From positions 186,001 to 250,000 of the forward strand of contig NZ_JAIJZW010000003.1 of assembly GCF_019753765.1 (NCBI RefSeq): a DNA stretch of 64,000 bases, written 5' to 3'. The stretch is from Microbacterium marinilacus (GTDB lineage Bacteria; Actinomycetota; Actinomycetes; Actinomycetales; Microbacteriaceae). The translations under genes and the position numbers were made by a program. Below, one piece after another: positions 30,913-40,759 of this stretch (its first letter is position 1; every line of letters starts with the position of its first letter). The notes under the pieces were generated by a model. The model was not told the DNA's origin, did not search any database, and was given only the letters and a program-made list of their open reading frames with translations.

Positions 30913-31908
30913 ATGAGCATGAAGCATCCCCACCGATTCCTCCGCGCGGGTCTCGTCGCGGCCGTTCTTCCCGCAGCTCTCGTGCTGGCGTCCTGCGGCG
31001 GCGGCGCGGAGGGCGCGGACCAGGAGGAGGGTCCCGTCACGGTCCGGGTCGCGACCTCGGTCTCGAACTCGTTCCCCTTCATCGCGATCCAGGCCATGGA
31101 CGCGCTCGGCACCTTCGACGACACCGACCTCGAGGTGGAGGTCATCGAGGCCACCACGCCGACGATCGCCCAGGTGATGGCCGGGGGCGAGGCCGACATC
31201 GCGCTCGCCTCGGGCAACACGATGGCGTCGAGCATCGACCTCGGGCTCGACGCGACCATCGCCGCGAGCAACCTCTCCTACTGGGATCAGAAGATCATCG
31301 CCCGCCCGGGCTTCGACGCCGTCGAGGACCTCGAGGGCGCGAACTTCGGCGTCACCGGCGCCGGCTCGCCCGGCGAGTACTCGGTCGTGAAGCTGGCCGA
31401 GAGCATGGGCTGGGAGGACGGCGACTACTCGGTCACCGCGATCGGCGACCTGTCGTCGCTGACGGCCGCGCTGACCGCCGGTCAGATCGACGCCTTCGCC
31501 TGGAACAGCCAGGTCGCCTTCCGGATGGAGGAGGAGGGCACCGGGGTGATCGTCGGGGACGCCGCGGACTACGTCGGCGACAACGTGCAGCAGGCCTTCG
31601 CGGTCATGAACGACTTCGGCGACGCGCACCCCGCCGCGGTGAGGGAGTTCTTCGAGGCGTACTTCGCCGAGGTCGAGGCGCTGCAGGCCGACCCGCAGCC
31701 GTTCGTCGACGTCCTGGTCGACGAGTGGAGCGTGCCGGAGTCCGTCGCCGAGCGCGTCGCCGAGGAGACGCTGCCGCGCCTGTCGTCCGACGGCGTCATC
31801 ACCGACAGCGAGCTGGCCGGGCTGAAGGAGAACGCGGAGTACACGCTCGGCGACGGGGAGACGATCGACGAGGTCGCCTACACCCTGTGGAGCGAGCTGT
31901 ACCAGTGA
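30913..31908 (+). CDS. ABC importer substrate-binding lipoprotein (NMT1/SsuA/TauA-like)
   Basis: 331 residues. Signal peptide with lipobox LVLASC, Cys28. The mature protein contains SVSNSFPFIAIQAMDALGTFDDTDLEVEVI and TPTIAQVMAGGEADIALASG, typical of the family that binds nitrate, sulfonates, thiamine precursors or pyrimidines. It starts a four-gene transporter operon (binding protein, permease, ATPase, permease). The regulated context suggests it captures the pathway's starting compound. Confidence 0.88.
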   Translation: MSMKHPHRFLRAGLVAAVLPAALVLASCGGGAEGADQEEGPVTVRVATSVSNSFPFIAIQAMDALGTFDDTDLEVEVIEATTPTIAQVMAGGEADIALASGNTMASSIDLGLDATIAASNLSYWDQKIIARPGFDAVEDLEGANFGVTGAGSPGEYSVVKLAESMGWEDGDYSVTAIGDLSSLTAALTAGQIDAFAWNSQVAFRMEEEGTGVIVGDAADYVGDNVQQAFAVMNDFGDAHPAAVREFFEAYFAEVEALQADPQPFVDVLVDEWSVPESVAERVAEETLPRLSSDGVITDSELAGLKENAEYTLGDGETIDEVAYTLWSELYQ

Positions 31909-32708
31909 GCAGCACCACCGCCCCCGCAACGCGGCAGCGCGCGACCCGCGCCGCCGCGTTGCGGCTCCGCCTCGCCGTCATCGCCGCGGGCCTCGTGCTC
32001 TGGGAGGTGCTCGCCCGCGTCGGCGTCATCGATCCGCGGTACGCCTCGAGCCCCAGCGGCGTCCTGGGCGGCGTGGCCCAGATCTTCACCGACGCGGACG
32101 CGCTGTCCGCGATCGGCATGACTCTGGCGTCCTTCGTGGTGGCGTTCGTCGTCGGGACGGCCCTCGGCATCGTCGCCGGCGTCGCGCTCGGGCTCAGCGC
32201 GCTGTTGCGCGAGGCGTACCTCCCCGTCGTGCAGCTGCTCATGAGCGTGCCCAAGTCGGTGTTCCTGCCCATCATCGTGCTGCTCGTCGGGCTCGGCGTC
32301 GAAGCCGGGACGGTGTTCGGCGCGATCCTCGCCTTCGTGCACGTGACGGTCAACGTCGTGGCGGGCCTCGATCTCATCGAGCCGCGCCACCTGCGCGTGG
32401 GGACCGCCTACCGGGCCGGCACCGTCCGGCTGTTCCTCGACGTCATCCTGCCCGGGGCGACGGCGGGCATCTTCGCCGGCATCTGGCACGGCATCCGCAA
32501 CGGCTTCGTGGGCGTCGTCATCGCCCAGCTGTTCGTGTCGACGGTGGGCATCGGATACCTCGTGCGCCTGTACACGAACAACTTCCAGGTCGATGAGGCG
32601 ATGGCCCTCATCGTCGTCACCGCCGTCGCCATCATCCTCGCGAGCAGCCTGTGGACGCGGCTCGAGAACCACCTCAGCCGCTGGCGCGGCGTCCGCGACG
32701 AGTTCTAG
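31905..32708 (+). CDS. ABC importer permease 1 (SsuC/TauC-like)
   Basis: 267 residues, GTG overlapping the binding-protein stop. Six helices, with the ATPase-contact loop around [39 protein letters not shown] and [22 protein letters not shown] match the BPD_transp_1 family. It differs in sequence from the second permease at 33487, so the transporter is probably a heterodimer in the membrane. Confidence 0.88.
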   Translation: MSSTTAPATRQRATRAAALRLRLAVIAAGLVLWEVLARVGVIDPRYASSPSGVLGGVAQIFTDADALSAIGMTLASFVVAFVVGTALGIVAGVALGLSALLREAYLPVVQLLMSVPKSVFLPIIVLLVGLGVEAGTVFGAILAFVHVTVNVVAGLDLIEPRHLRVGTAYRAGTVRLFLDVILPGATAGIFAGIWHGIRNGFVGVVIAQLFVSTVGIGYLVRLYTNNFQVDEAMALIVVTAVAIILASSLWTRLENHLSRWRGVRDEF

Positions 32709-32719
32709 GAGCGAAGCGC

Positions 32720-33486
<767 letters not shown>

Positions 33487-33490
<4 letters not shown>

Positions 33491-34257
33491 GCGCCCGTAC
33501 CTCGGCGCTCGTGCGGCGCAAGACGGCCGTCGTGCTCCTCCGGCTGCTGCTGGTCGTCGCGGTCCTCTTCGCGTGGTGGTACGCGACCGGTCCCGGCGGC
33601 GTGTCCGGGCTGATCCTGCCGGACATGTCGTCTTTCGCCGAGGCGTTCGTGGACGTCGTCACGACCCCCTCGATGTGGGGCCAGATGCTCGTGACGCTCG
33701 GCGAGATGGCCGCCGCGTTCGTCATCGCCGCGGGTGCCGGTCTCGCCGCCGGCTTCCTGCTGTCCCGCTCGCGGGTGAGCGCGATGGCGTTCGAGCCCAT
33801 GTTCGCGTGGGGATACATGCTGCCGTTCGCGCTGCTGTACCCCCTGTTCCTGCTCTGGCTGGGCGCGGGCGTCGAGTCGAAGATCTTCTACGCCGCCGCC
33901 GGGGCGTTCTTCCCCATCGCCTTCAACACGATGCGCGGCCTCCGGACGGTCGACGCGCGCTTCGTGACGGTCGGCCGTGCCTTCCGCGCGTCGCCGATGC
34001 AGATGGACTTCTTCATCAAGGCGGGGGCGGCGCAGCCCATGATCCTCGCGGGCCTGCGCATCGGCCTCTCCGTGGTGTCCATCTCGGTGGTCCTCGCCGA
34101 GCTGCTCGGGTCGACCATGGGCCTCGGGCACGAGATCCACGCCTCGCAGAGTCGGCTGCGATCCGCCGACACCTATGCGCTCGTCGCGGTCCTGCTGCTC
34201 GTCACCGGCACGCTGCAGGTGCTCGTGGAGCGCCTGCTGCGACCCCGGCAGCGTTGA
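33487..34257 (+). CDS. ABC importer permease 2 (SsuC/TauC-like)
   Basis: 256 residues, six helices. The coupling loop is [28 protein letters not shown], and [19 protein letters not shown] follows. Overlaps the ATPase gene by 4 bp. Having a second, diverged permease in one operon is less common than a homodimer in this importer family. Confidence 0.88.
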
Positions 34258-34291
34258 CCCGGCACCGTTGACAGGACACTTGGGAGCACAC

Positions 34292-34879
34292 GTGGACGAT
34301 CTCCTCACCGCCCTCCTGCGTCGCGACACCGACGTGTTCCAGGACCTGCCTCAGCGCAGGCGGGAGCTGTCGCGCGACCTCATCGCGGCGTCCCTCTTCA
34401 CCGACCGGCACGGTGAGCCCGGCGCGGCCGACGGGCTGTGGTTTGAGCCCGCGCTGTTCATGACGCGCCCCACGGTGCTGCGTCGTCTCGTCGGGGTGCT
34501 GGGACTGCTCATCCCGACGGGCATCGATCGGCTCGTGGGCACGGAGCCCGGCTCGCTCGCCATCGTGTCGGGTCTCGCGCTGGAGACCGGCCTGCCGTTC
34601 GTCGCGCTGCGCGAGATCGACGGCGCCTGGCATGCCCATGGCGAGCTCCACCCGGGTGAGCGCGTCATGGTCATCGAGGACGTGACGAACACCGGGGCGC
34701 GCCTCCTCTCCGCGGCGCGGGCGCTGACCGGGAGCGGCGCGACCGTGGTCGAGGCGCGCAGCGTCATCGACAACGACCGCGGGGCGCGCGACGCGCTCGC
34801 GGCGGCGGGCGTCGTGTTCGAGCCCCTCTTCGACCTGCAGGACCTCCTCGCGCAGCACGAGAACGGCGGCGCGCGATGA
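34292..34879 (+). CDS. Orotate-phosphoribosyltransferase-like protein
   Basis: 195 residues from a GTG with GGGAG about 6 bp upstream. The PRPP-binding loop is recognisable as MVIEDVTNTGARLLSAARAL (126-145), preceded by GIDRLVGTEPGSLAIVSGLALETGLPF, the OPRT substrate-side pattern. It sits in a catabolic, not biosynthetic, setting. It could salvage or sense orotate-like compounds, or act as a non-catalytic binder. Overlaps the M20 hydrolase start by 4 bp. Confidence 0.75.
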   Translation: MDDLLTALLRRDTDVFQDLPQRRRELSRDLIAASLFTDRHGEPGAADGLWFEPALFMTRPTVLRRLVGVLGLLIPTGIDRLVGTEPGSLAIVSGLALETGLPFVALREIDGAWHAHGELHPGERVMVIEDVTNTGARLLSAARALTGSGATVVEARSVIDNDRGARDALAAAGVVFEPLFDLQDLLAQHENGGAR

Positions 34880-36153
34880 ACGCCGCCGACGCGCGGGCGG
34901 TCGGGGAGCTGCTCGACGACTTCGCCCGGCTCACGGAGCCCGGCCCGGGCGTGACCCGCCTGGCGTACAGCCCGCTCGAACGCGAGGCGCACGCCCGCTT
35001 CGCCGAGCGGATGCAGGCGTTGGGCTGCGCGATCCGCGTCGACGAGGCCGGCAACACGATCGCCGAGCTGCCCGGGACCGACCCGGATGCCCGCGCGATC
35101 GGGACCGGGAGCCACCTCGACTCGGTCTACGAGGGCGGGCGCTTCGACGGCGTCGCCGGCGTCGTGGCGGGGATGGAGCTCGTCCGGCTTCTCGTCGAGG
35201 GCGGTGAGCCGCTCACGCATCCCGTGCGCGTGGTGGCCTTCGCCGGCGAGGAGGGTGCGCGCTTCGGGCAGGCCTGCCTCGGGTCGCGCTTCGCCGCGGG
35301 CCTCACGCCGCGGCCTCTCGTCGACGAGCTCGTCGACCGCGACGGCATCCCGCTCGCGGACGCCATGCGCGCGCTGGGCTTCGACGCCGACCGCGCGGCG
35401 ACCGCGCGCTGGGACCCGTCGGAGTGGGCGGTCTTCCTCGAGCTGCACATCGAGCAGGGGCGGGTGCTGCAGGACTCCGGGGCCGCGCTCGGGCCCGTCG
35501 ACTCGATCTCCGGCTCCACGAGGCTGTCGTTCACCCTGCACGGGCGGCCGTCGCACACGGGTGGGACGCCCATGGCGGGCCGCGCGGACGCCCTGGCCGC
35601 CGCTGCGGAGGCGGTGCTGACCGCCGAGCAGCTCGCGACCGACCATGCCCACCGCGGCACCCGTGCGACGGTCGGCCGTCTCGAGGTGTCGCCCAACTCG
35701 ATCACGACCATCCCCGGGCGCGTGACGTTCAGCCTCGACGTGCGCGACGTCGACGCCGACCGGCAGCGCAGCGCGACGACCGAGATCGTCTCGCGGGTGA
35801 TGGCGACGGCCAGACGACGCGGCGTGGGCGTGGATGTGCGGCTCATCGCCGACACCTCGCCCGTGATCCTTCCGCTGTGGGTCCGCAACGCGCTCGTCCA
35901 GGCCGCCGTGTCCGGCGGCTCCTCATATCGCGTGCTCAGCTCCGGCGCGAGCCACGACGCGCAGATGATCAACACGATCGTGCCGACGGGGATGCTCTTC
36001 GTCCCCAGCAGGGACGGGCTCTCGCACGTTCCGGAGGAGTGGACCGACGCCTCGGAGATCGCCGTCGGGGTCGACGCCCTGGTCGCGGCGGTCCGCGCCC
36101 TCGACGCGCAGCTGGCGGCGGCGCGCGACGAACGCGTGGCCGCCGGGCGCTGA
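34876..36153 (+). CDS. M20-family N-carbamoyl-amino-acid hydrolase/allantoate amidohydrolase-like
   Basis: 425 residues. Two-metal site residues are seen: His80 and Asp91 (GTGSHLDSVYEGGRFDG), Glu125/126 (AFAGEEGARF), His191 (LELHIEQGRVL), and a late His in SGASHDAQMI. This HLD...EE...HIEQ set is the signature of Zn/Mn hydrolases that cleave N-carbamoyl groups (beta-ureidopropionase, L-N-carbamoylase, ureidosuccinase, allantoate amidohydrolase). With a dihydroorotase-like enzyme nearby, N-carbamoyl-aspartate or a related ureido acid is a reasonable substrate; this is inference. Confidence 0.9.
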   Translation: MNAADARAVGELLDDFARLTEPGPGVTRLAYSPLEREAHARFAERMQALGCAIRVDEAGNTIAELPGTDPDARAIGTGSHLDSVYEGGRFDGVAGVVAGMELVRLLVEGGEPLTHPVRVVAFAGEEGARFGQACLGSRFAAGLTPRPLVDELVDRDGIPLADAMRALGFDADRAATARWDPSEWAVFLELHIEQGRVLQDSGAALGPVDSISGSTRLSFTLHGRPSHTGGTPMAGRADALAAAAEAVLTAEQLATDHAHRGTRATVGRLEVSPNSITTIPGRVTFSLDVRDVDADRQRSATTEIVSRVMATARRRGVGVDVRLIADTSPVILPLWVRNALVQAAVSGGSSYRVLSSGASHDAQMINTIVPTGMLFVPSRDGLSHVPEEWTDASEIAVGVDALVAAVRALDAQLAAARDERVAAGR

Positions 36154-36197
36154 GCCGTGCTGCACAGGCCGAGACGCCGATGACAGAAGGAGAGACC

Positions 36198-36623
36198 ATG
36201 ACCGATTCCCCCACCTCGCACCTGGACGCGCTGCGGGAGCACGGGCGCATCGACCTGGGCATCGCGCCCCATCGTGCGGAGGCCCTGGGCGCCGCCGCGG
36301 CCGCACTGGCCGCCTCCGTCGCCCCGACGGCCGTCGTGCACTGGAGCGGCGACGCCGATGCGATCCTCGCGCACCTCGTGGCGTCCGCGCTCGACGTCCC
36401 CCGCTTCGCTGTCGCGGTCGACGAGGGGCTCATGAGCCTCTCTCGGGCGCTTCCGGCGTCGAGCCGGGTGCTGCTCGTCGGCGTGACCTTCGACGCCTAC
36501 CGCTCCGTCGGGCCGGTGGCGGTCTTCCTCGCGGCGGACGGCCACGAGGTCGTCCTCGCGATCGCCGTCGACGACGCGACGCCCGCGTCGGAGGTGGGCG
36601 AGACGCCCCTCGCGCGGACGTGA
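36198..36623 (+). CDS. Degenerate phosphoribosyltransferase-fold protein
   Basis: 141 residues from the ATG at 36198 (GAAGGAGA upstream). AVVHWSGDADAILAHLVASAL and SSRVLLVGVTFDAYRSVGPV, then VFLAADGHEVVLAIAVDD, follow the layout of an OPRT Rossmann half, including the place of the PRPP loop. The acidic pair and following Gly/Thr of a functional PRPP loop are absent (VGVTFDAYRSV). It therefore looks like a non-catalytic partner or sensor for the OPRT-like protein at 34292. It has no clear name. Confidence 0.6.
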   Translation: MTDSPTSHLDALREHGRIDLGIAPHRAEALGAAAAALAASVAPTAVVHWSGDADAILAHLVASALDVPRFAVAVDEGLMSLSRALPASSRVLLVGVTFDAYRSVGPVAVFLAADGHEVVLAIAVDDATPASEVGETPLART

Positions 36624-36654
36624 CGGCGACTCGCCGGGCGGGCGCCGGTCGGGC

Positions 36655-37233
36655 TCAGGCCTGCATGCCCGCCCAGCGGGTGGTGTCGTCGAGGAAGACC
36701 CCCGCCTGCTCCAGCGCGCGTCGCGCGGCGGTGTCGACCACGTCCGCGATGGTCTGCGGCTCGTTGTAGAAGGCCGGGACCGGCGGGAAGATCACCGCGC
36801 CCGACTCCGCCGCGAGCGACATCAGCCGCAGGTGTCCTCGATGCAGGGGCGTCTCGCGGACCATGAGCACGAGCGGGCGGCGCTCCTTGAGCGTCACGTC
36901 CGCGGCGCGCGACAGCAGGGTGTCGGCGTGGCTGTTGGCGATGGCCGAGAGCGTCTTGATCGAGCAGGGAGCGACGATCATGCCGGCCGTGCGGAAGGAC
37001 CCGCTCGCGATCGTCGCTCCGAGGTTGCCGTCCGCGTGGACGACGTCCGCCCGCGCCGCGACGTCCGCCGGCGACATGCCGAGCTCCGACGTGATGGTCG
37101 CCCGCGCGCCGCGGCTCACGACCAGGTGGGTCTCGTAGCCGGCCCCGCGCGCGAGCTCGAGGACGCGCACCCCGAGCGCTGCTCCGGACGCCCCCGAGAT
37201 CCCGACCACGATGCGCCGCGCAGCCGCCGTCAC
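36655..37233 (-). CDS. ubiX: UbiX-type flavin prenyltransferase
   Basis: 192 residues from a GTG that overlaps the upstream stop (GTGA). RRIVVGISGASGAALGVRVLEL is the N-terminal flavin-binding signature; IVAPCSIKTLSAIANSHADTLLSRAADV and RRPLVLMVRETPLHRGHLRLM complete the UbiX/Pad1 pattern. UbiX makes prenyl-FMN, the cofactor of UbiD enzymes, so it probably activates the decarboxylase at 27813 despite being on the other strand and 9 kb away. Confidence 0.93.
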   Translation of the reverse strand: MTAAARRIVVGISGASGAALGVRVLELARGAGYETHLVVSRGARATITSELGMSPADVAARADVVHADGNLGATIASGSFRTAGMIVAPCSIKTLSAIANSHADTLLSRAADVTLKERRPLVLMVRETPLHRGHLRLMSLAAESGAVIFPPVPAFYNEPQTIADVVDTAARRALEQAGVFLDDTTRWAGMQA

Positions 37234-38483
37234 GACGGGTCTCCGTGTGTGATCCTGCCGGCGAGCACGGTCTGCGAGACCCGGTGGCGGAAACGTCTCC
37301 CCGCGAAGGGCGTGTTGCCCGAGGCGCTGTGGCGATCGTCCGGATCGACGGTCCACGGCGTCTCCTCGACGACGCAGACGCTGGCGGGCTCCCCGACCGC
37401 GAGGTCGACGGGGACCAGGCCGGCGATGCCGCCGATGGCCGCGGGGGTGGTCGACATCACGCGCGCGACCCCCCGCCAGTCGACGTCGTCGCCGTCGGCG
37501 AAGACCTCCGCCACGATCGGCAGGGCGGTCTCGAGCGCCGTCAGGCCGAACGCCGCCTCGTGCCATCCGCCGCGCTTGGTGTGGGCGGGGTGGGGCGCGT
37601 GATCCGTGGCGACGACGTCGATCACGCCGTCGCGCAGGGCGCTGCGCAGGGCGGCGACATCGTCGGCGCTCCGCAGGGGCGGGTTGACCTTCAGCGCGGC
37701 CCCGCGGTCGAGGGCGTCGTGGTCGGTCAGGAGGAGGTGGTGCGGTGTGACCTCGCCCGTCACCGGTGCGCCGAGCGACCGCCCGGCTCGCAGCAGGTCG
37801 ACCGTGTGGGCGGTCGACAGGTGGCAGACGTGCAGGCGCCCGCCGGTGCGCAGCGAGAGCGCGATGTCGCGCGCCACGATCGCCTCCTCGCCGGCGGGCG
37901 GCCATCCGGCGCAGCCGGCGGCGTCGGCGACGGGCTCGTTGATGACGCCGTCGCCGACGATCGAGGGGCTCTGCGCGTGCTGCGCGAACACCGTGCCGGT
38001 CGCGGCGACGCGCTGCAGCAGGGCGTAGGCGAGCCCGTCGTCGGCGACGCACCGGCCGTCGTCGGTGAAGACGCGCACGCCCGCGGCGGCGAGACCCTCG
38101 ACGTCGACGAGCGCCTGACCTGCCAGGTCGAGGGTGGCGGCCGCGTTCACGTGGACGCGCGCCGAGGCGCCCGCCGCGAGCTCCCTGGCGGCGAGCACGC
38201 GCTCCAGGCGGTCGGTGGCGGGGACGGTGTTCGCCATCGCGAAGACGTCGGTGTAGCCGCCCGCCGCCGCCGCTCGGGTGCCGGATGCGATGGTCTCGCC
38301 GCTGCCGCCGGGCTCGCGGAGGTGGGTGTGCAGGTCGACGAGACCCGGCAGCAGCACCCGGCGGCCGTCCGTCGACGTCGACGGGCGGATCCGTGCGATC
38401 CGCCCGTCCTCCACCAGGACGTCGACGGGGCGGCCCTCGCCGTACAGGCGGACGGCGTGGATCTCGAGGCTGTCGTCGGTCAT
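37230..38483 (-). CDS. Dihydroorotase-like cyclic amidohydrolase
   Basis: 417 residues. Metal motif DLHTHLREPG, then GGYTDVFAMANTVPATD, FTDDGRCVADDG, HVCHLSTAHTVDLLR, VTPHHLLLTD and VVATDHAPH follow the class I dihydroorotase order. It is not beside pyrB/carAB, but between ubiX and an iclR gene, so it is probably a catabolic paralogue that opens a cyclic ureide to an N-carbamoyl acid, the substrate type of the M20 enzyme. Activity on hydantoin or dihydropyrimidine rings cannot be excluded. Confidence 0.87.
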   Translation of the reverse strand: MTDDSLEIHAVRLYGEGRPVDVLVEDGRIARIRPSTSTDGRRVLLPGLVDLHTHLREPGGSGETIASGTRAAAAGGYTDVFAMANTVPATDRLERVLAARELAAGASARVHVNAAATLDLAGQALVDVEGLAAAGVRVFTDDGRCVADDGLAYALLQRVAATGTVFAQHAQSPSIVGDGVINEPVADAAGCAGWPPAGEEAIVARDIALSLRTGGRLHVCHLSTAHTVDLLRAGRSLGAPVTGEVTPHHLLLTDHDALDRGAALKVNPPLRSADDVAALRSALRDGVIDVVATDHAPHPAHTKRGGWHEAAFGLTALETALPIVAEVFADGDDVDWRGVARVMSTTPAAIGGIAGLVPVDLAVGEPASVCVVEETPWTVDPDDRHSASGNTPFAGRRFRHRVSQTVLAGRITHGDPS

Positions 38484-38497
38484 GCGCGTCCCCTCCG

Positions 38498-39241
38498 TCA
38501 CGCGTTCCCGAGAGCGTCGGACACGCTCTTGGCCGCGCTCTGCACGTCCGCGATGATCGAGGCGCGGAGCGTGTCGTCGATCCTGTCTCCCGGGCCGCCG
38601 ACGGTCACCGAGCCGAGCACCGTGCCGCGTGCGTCGAGGATCGGGGAGGCCGCGGCCCACACCCCGCTGTCGAGCTCGTCGTCGCAGATGTCGTAGCCGC
38701 GCAGCCGCACGTTCTTCAGGTGCTCGCGCACGTCGTCCGCCGACTGCGGGGTGTTGAACGTGAAGCGGCTGAACCCGCTCGCGTCCAGGAGCGGCGTCGC
38801 GGCGTTCTCGGGGAGGTAGGCCAGCAGGGATCGCGCTGAGGCCGCGGCGTGCCACGGCAGCACCTGGCCCACGTGCACCGTCAGGCGCAGGGGGCGGGTG
38901 GAGACCAGCGCCGACGTCGCGACCGCGTCGTCTCCCTCCTTCTGCGTCAGGAACACGGTCTCGTCGTACCGGCCGTGGAGGTCGGCGAGCACGGGCTCGG
39001 CCAGCTTGCCGATGCGGGCGAGCGAGCTGCGCCGCGTGATGGCGTCCAGCTCCGGGCCGGTGGCGTAGCGGCGCGTCAGATCGTCCTTGGTGACGTAGCC
39101 GGCCTCGGTGAGCACGGCCAGGAACCGGTGCACCGTCGGCGCGGGCAGGTCGAGGAGGGCGCTGGTCTCGGCCAGGGACAGCGGCGCCTCGGACATCGCG
39201 ATGGTCTTGAGCACGTCGAGTGCTCGGGTGACGACCTGCAT
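38498..39241 (-). CDS. IclR-family transcriptional regulator
   Basis: 247 residues. RALDVLKTIAMSEAPLSLAE and ALLDLPAPTVHRFLAVLTEAGYV form the winged helix-turn-helix. The C-terminal effector domain contains PWHAAASARSLLAYLP and AAASPILDARGTVLGSVTVGGP. It is the only regulator in the island, and the palindromic ATTCC...GGAAT operators around it resemble known IclR half-sites, so it is the likely controller of all three promoters. Its ligand is presumably the imported compound or an early intermediate. Confidence 0.93.
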   Translation of the reverse strand: MQVVTRALDVLKTIAMSEAPLSLAETSALLDLPAPTVHRFLAVLTEAGYVTKDDLTRRYATGPELDAITRRSSLARIGKLAEPVLADLHGRYDETVFLTQKEGDDAVATSALVSTRPLRLTVHVGQVLPWHAAASARSLLAYLPENAATPLLDASGFSRFTFNTPQSADDVREHLKNVRLRGYDICDDELDSGVWAAASPILDARGTVLGSVTVGGPGDRIDDTLRASIIADVQSAAKSVSDALGNA

Positions 39242-39300
39242 GCGTCGTGCTCCTTCGTCTGTATGGGCGGTCGGGGTGGGGATGCGGGACGGGAGGGGGC

Positions 39301-40275
39301 TCAGAGCGCCACGTCGATGCCGAGGCCCTCGGCTCGGGCCCTGGCGACGAGCTCGCGGGCGGCGACGAGGTCCAGCGCGGCGAAGCCGATGCTCTTGAAC
39401 ACCGTGATCCCGTCGTGCGCGGCGCGTCCGGGCACCGCGCCCGTGACGAGCTCGCCGAGCTCGGCGACGTCGTCGCGGCGGAGAGCCCCGAGCCCGATCG
39501 CCTGGGCGATGTCGCCGGCGCCGTCGATCGACCCCCTGCGGGTGTCGACGGCCACACGGGCGGCGCGGGCGACGGTGGCCGCCTCGATCTCGGCGTGCTC
39601 GGGGCTGTGCGCGCCGATGCCGATGACGCAGGCGTGCGCGGCCAGCGCGTCGTCGGGCACCACGGGCCGGCGCGCGGTCGTGGCCGAGATCACGATGTCG
39701 GCGCCCGCCACCGCGCTCGCGGCATCGGCGGTCACCTCCACCGCGATGCCGCCTGCCGATGCCGCGGCCGCGGTGGCGTGCGCTCGTTCCCTCGTGCGGC
39801 TGGTGATGCGGACGCGCTCCAGCGGGAAGCGGCGCGCGAACGCCTCGATGTGGGACAGCGCCTGGCCTCCCGCGCCGATGACGGCCAGCGACGTCGGGCG
39901 GTCCACGGCCAGGTGCTCGGCCGCGACGACGGACATGGCGGCCGTGCGGGCGAGGGTGAGCGAGGTGCCGTCGAGGAACGCCTCGGGCAGTCCCGTCTCA
40001 GGATCGAACAGCAGGACGGTCGCCGGCGCGGTGGGGACTCCCGCGGCGGCGTTCCGGGGGAACTCGCCGACGGTCTTCACGCCGAGGGCGCCGATGCCGG
40101 GCAGGCTCCCCGGCATCACGAGCAGCTCGGTGTGGTCGACCGGGAGCCGCATCTGCACGCGCGCGGGGATGTCCGCTTCGCCCGAGGAGAACTGGCGGGC
40201 GGCCGAGCGGACCGTCTCCCGCGCGAGGTCGTCGGTGAAGAGGGTGCGGACCTCGGAGTCGCTCAGGACCAGCAT
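39301..40275 (-). CDS. Ornithine cyclodeaminase/mu-crystallin-family enzyme
   Basis: 324 residues. PGIGALGVKTVGEFPRN, DGTSLTLARTAAMSVVAAEHLA, the NAD motif SLAVIGAGGQALSHIEAF and VIGIGAHSPEHAEI are family hallmarks. Members act as ornithine cyclodeaminases, alanine or imino-acid dehydrogenases/ketimine reductases; which applies is unclear. Two motif copies 40-72 bp upstream tie it to the island's regulon. It may deaminate an amino acid released by the carbamoyl hydrolase. Confidence 0.85.
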   Translation of the reverse strand: MLVLSDSEVRTLFTDDLARETVRSAARQFSSGEADIPARVQMRLPVDHTELLVMPGSLPGIGALGVKTVGEFPRNAAAGVPTAPATVLLFDPETGLPEAFLDGTSLTLARTAAMSVVAAEHLAVDRPTSLAVIGAGGQALSHIEAFARRFPLERVRITSRTRERAHATAAAASAGGIAVEVTADAASAVAGADIVISATTARRPVVPDDALAAHACVIGIGAHSPEHAEIEAATVARAARVAVDTRRGSIDGAGDIAQAIGLGALRRDDVAELGELVTGAVPGRAAHDGITVFKSIGFAALDLVAARELVARARAEGLGIDVAL

Positions 40276-40314
40276 GCGGGGGCCTTCCGGACGTGCGGGA
40301 TGTCGTGTCGGATA

Positions 40315-40347
40315 ATTCCGCTACACGATATCGCATTCCACGACACG
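40315..40347. promoter_or_regulatory. Twin operator sites (IclR-regulon motif copies 3 and 4)
   Basis: ATTCCGCTACACG (40315-40327) and ATTCCACGACACG (40335-40347) are direct repeats exactly 20 bp apart, two helical turns. They lie upstream of the leftward ornithine-cyclodeaminase-family gene. Confidence 0.6.
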
Positions 40348-40449
40348 CGATAACTGTCTCTCGCCGGAGCTCGGGTGGCCGTGTGCGTCGCTCGCTCAAC
40401 GCCTCGTCGCCACGCTCTCAGCGCCTCGTCGCCCCGTCCGCCCGTCTGA

Positions 40450-40719
40450 TCACCACACGATCCCGCCGCCTGCCGAGATGCCTCCCCACGTCAGCGCGAC
40501 GAAGATGCCCGCGAACACCACCGGCGCAATCCCCTTGCCCTGTCGGCTCAGCCCCTTCAGGAGAGCGATCACGACGAGCACCGCGGCGACCAGCGACAGG
40601 CCGCCGCCCAGGATCAGCCCGATGAAGAGGGGGATCGGCATCAGCACGAGCCCCGCCAGGGCCACCCAGAATGCCGCCCAGGCGGTGCGATTGGTCATGC
40701 GTGCAGGATTCGTGGACAT
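40450..40719 (-). CDS. Small membrane protein
   Basis: 89 residues from the ATG at 40719. Two or three hydrophobic segments (AAFWVALAGLVLMPIPLFIGLILG; LVAAVLVVIALLKG; IAPVVFAGIFVALTWG) separated by the basic loop KGLSRQGK. The layout resembles DUF4190-type proteins. Function unknown; a longer in-frame extension upstream is not membrane-like and was left out. Confidence 0.65.
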   Translation of the reverse strand: MSTNPARMTNRTAWAAFWVALAGLVLMPIPLFIGLILGGGLSLVAAVLVVIALLKGLSRQGKGIAPVVFAGIFVALTWGGISAGGGIVW

Positions 40720-40759
40720 GGATCCATCATGCTGCCGCGGATCGTGAGAGTGTGAGCCC

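Noticed and set aside
34292..34879. Housekeeping pyrE
   Set aside because: The PRPP loop differs (TNTGARLL) and the gene is coupled to an N-carbamoyl hydrolase, not to pyrimidine synthesis genes.
37230..38483. Housekeeping pyrC of pyrimidine synthesis
   Set aside because: Not excluded biochemically, but no pyrB, carA, carB or pyrF lies nearby, and the gene is coupled to ubiX and next to iclR, so a catabolic role is preferred.
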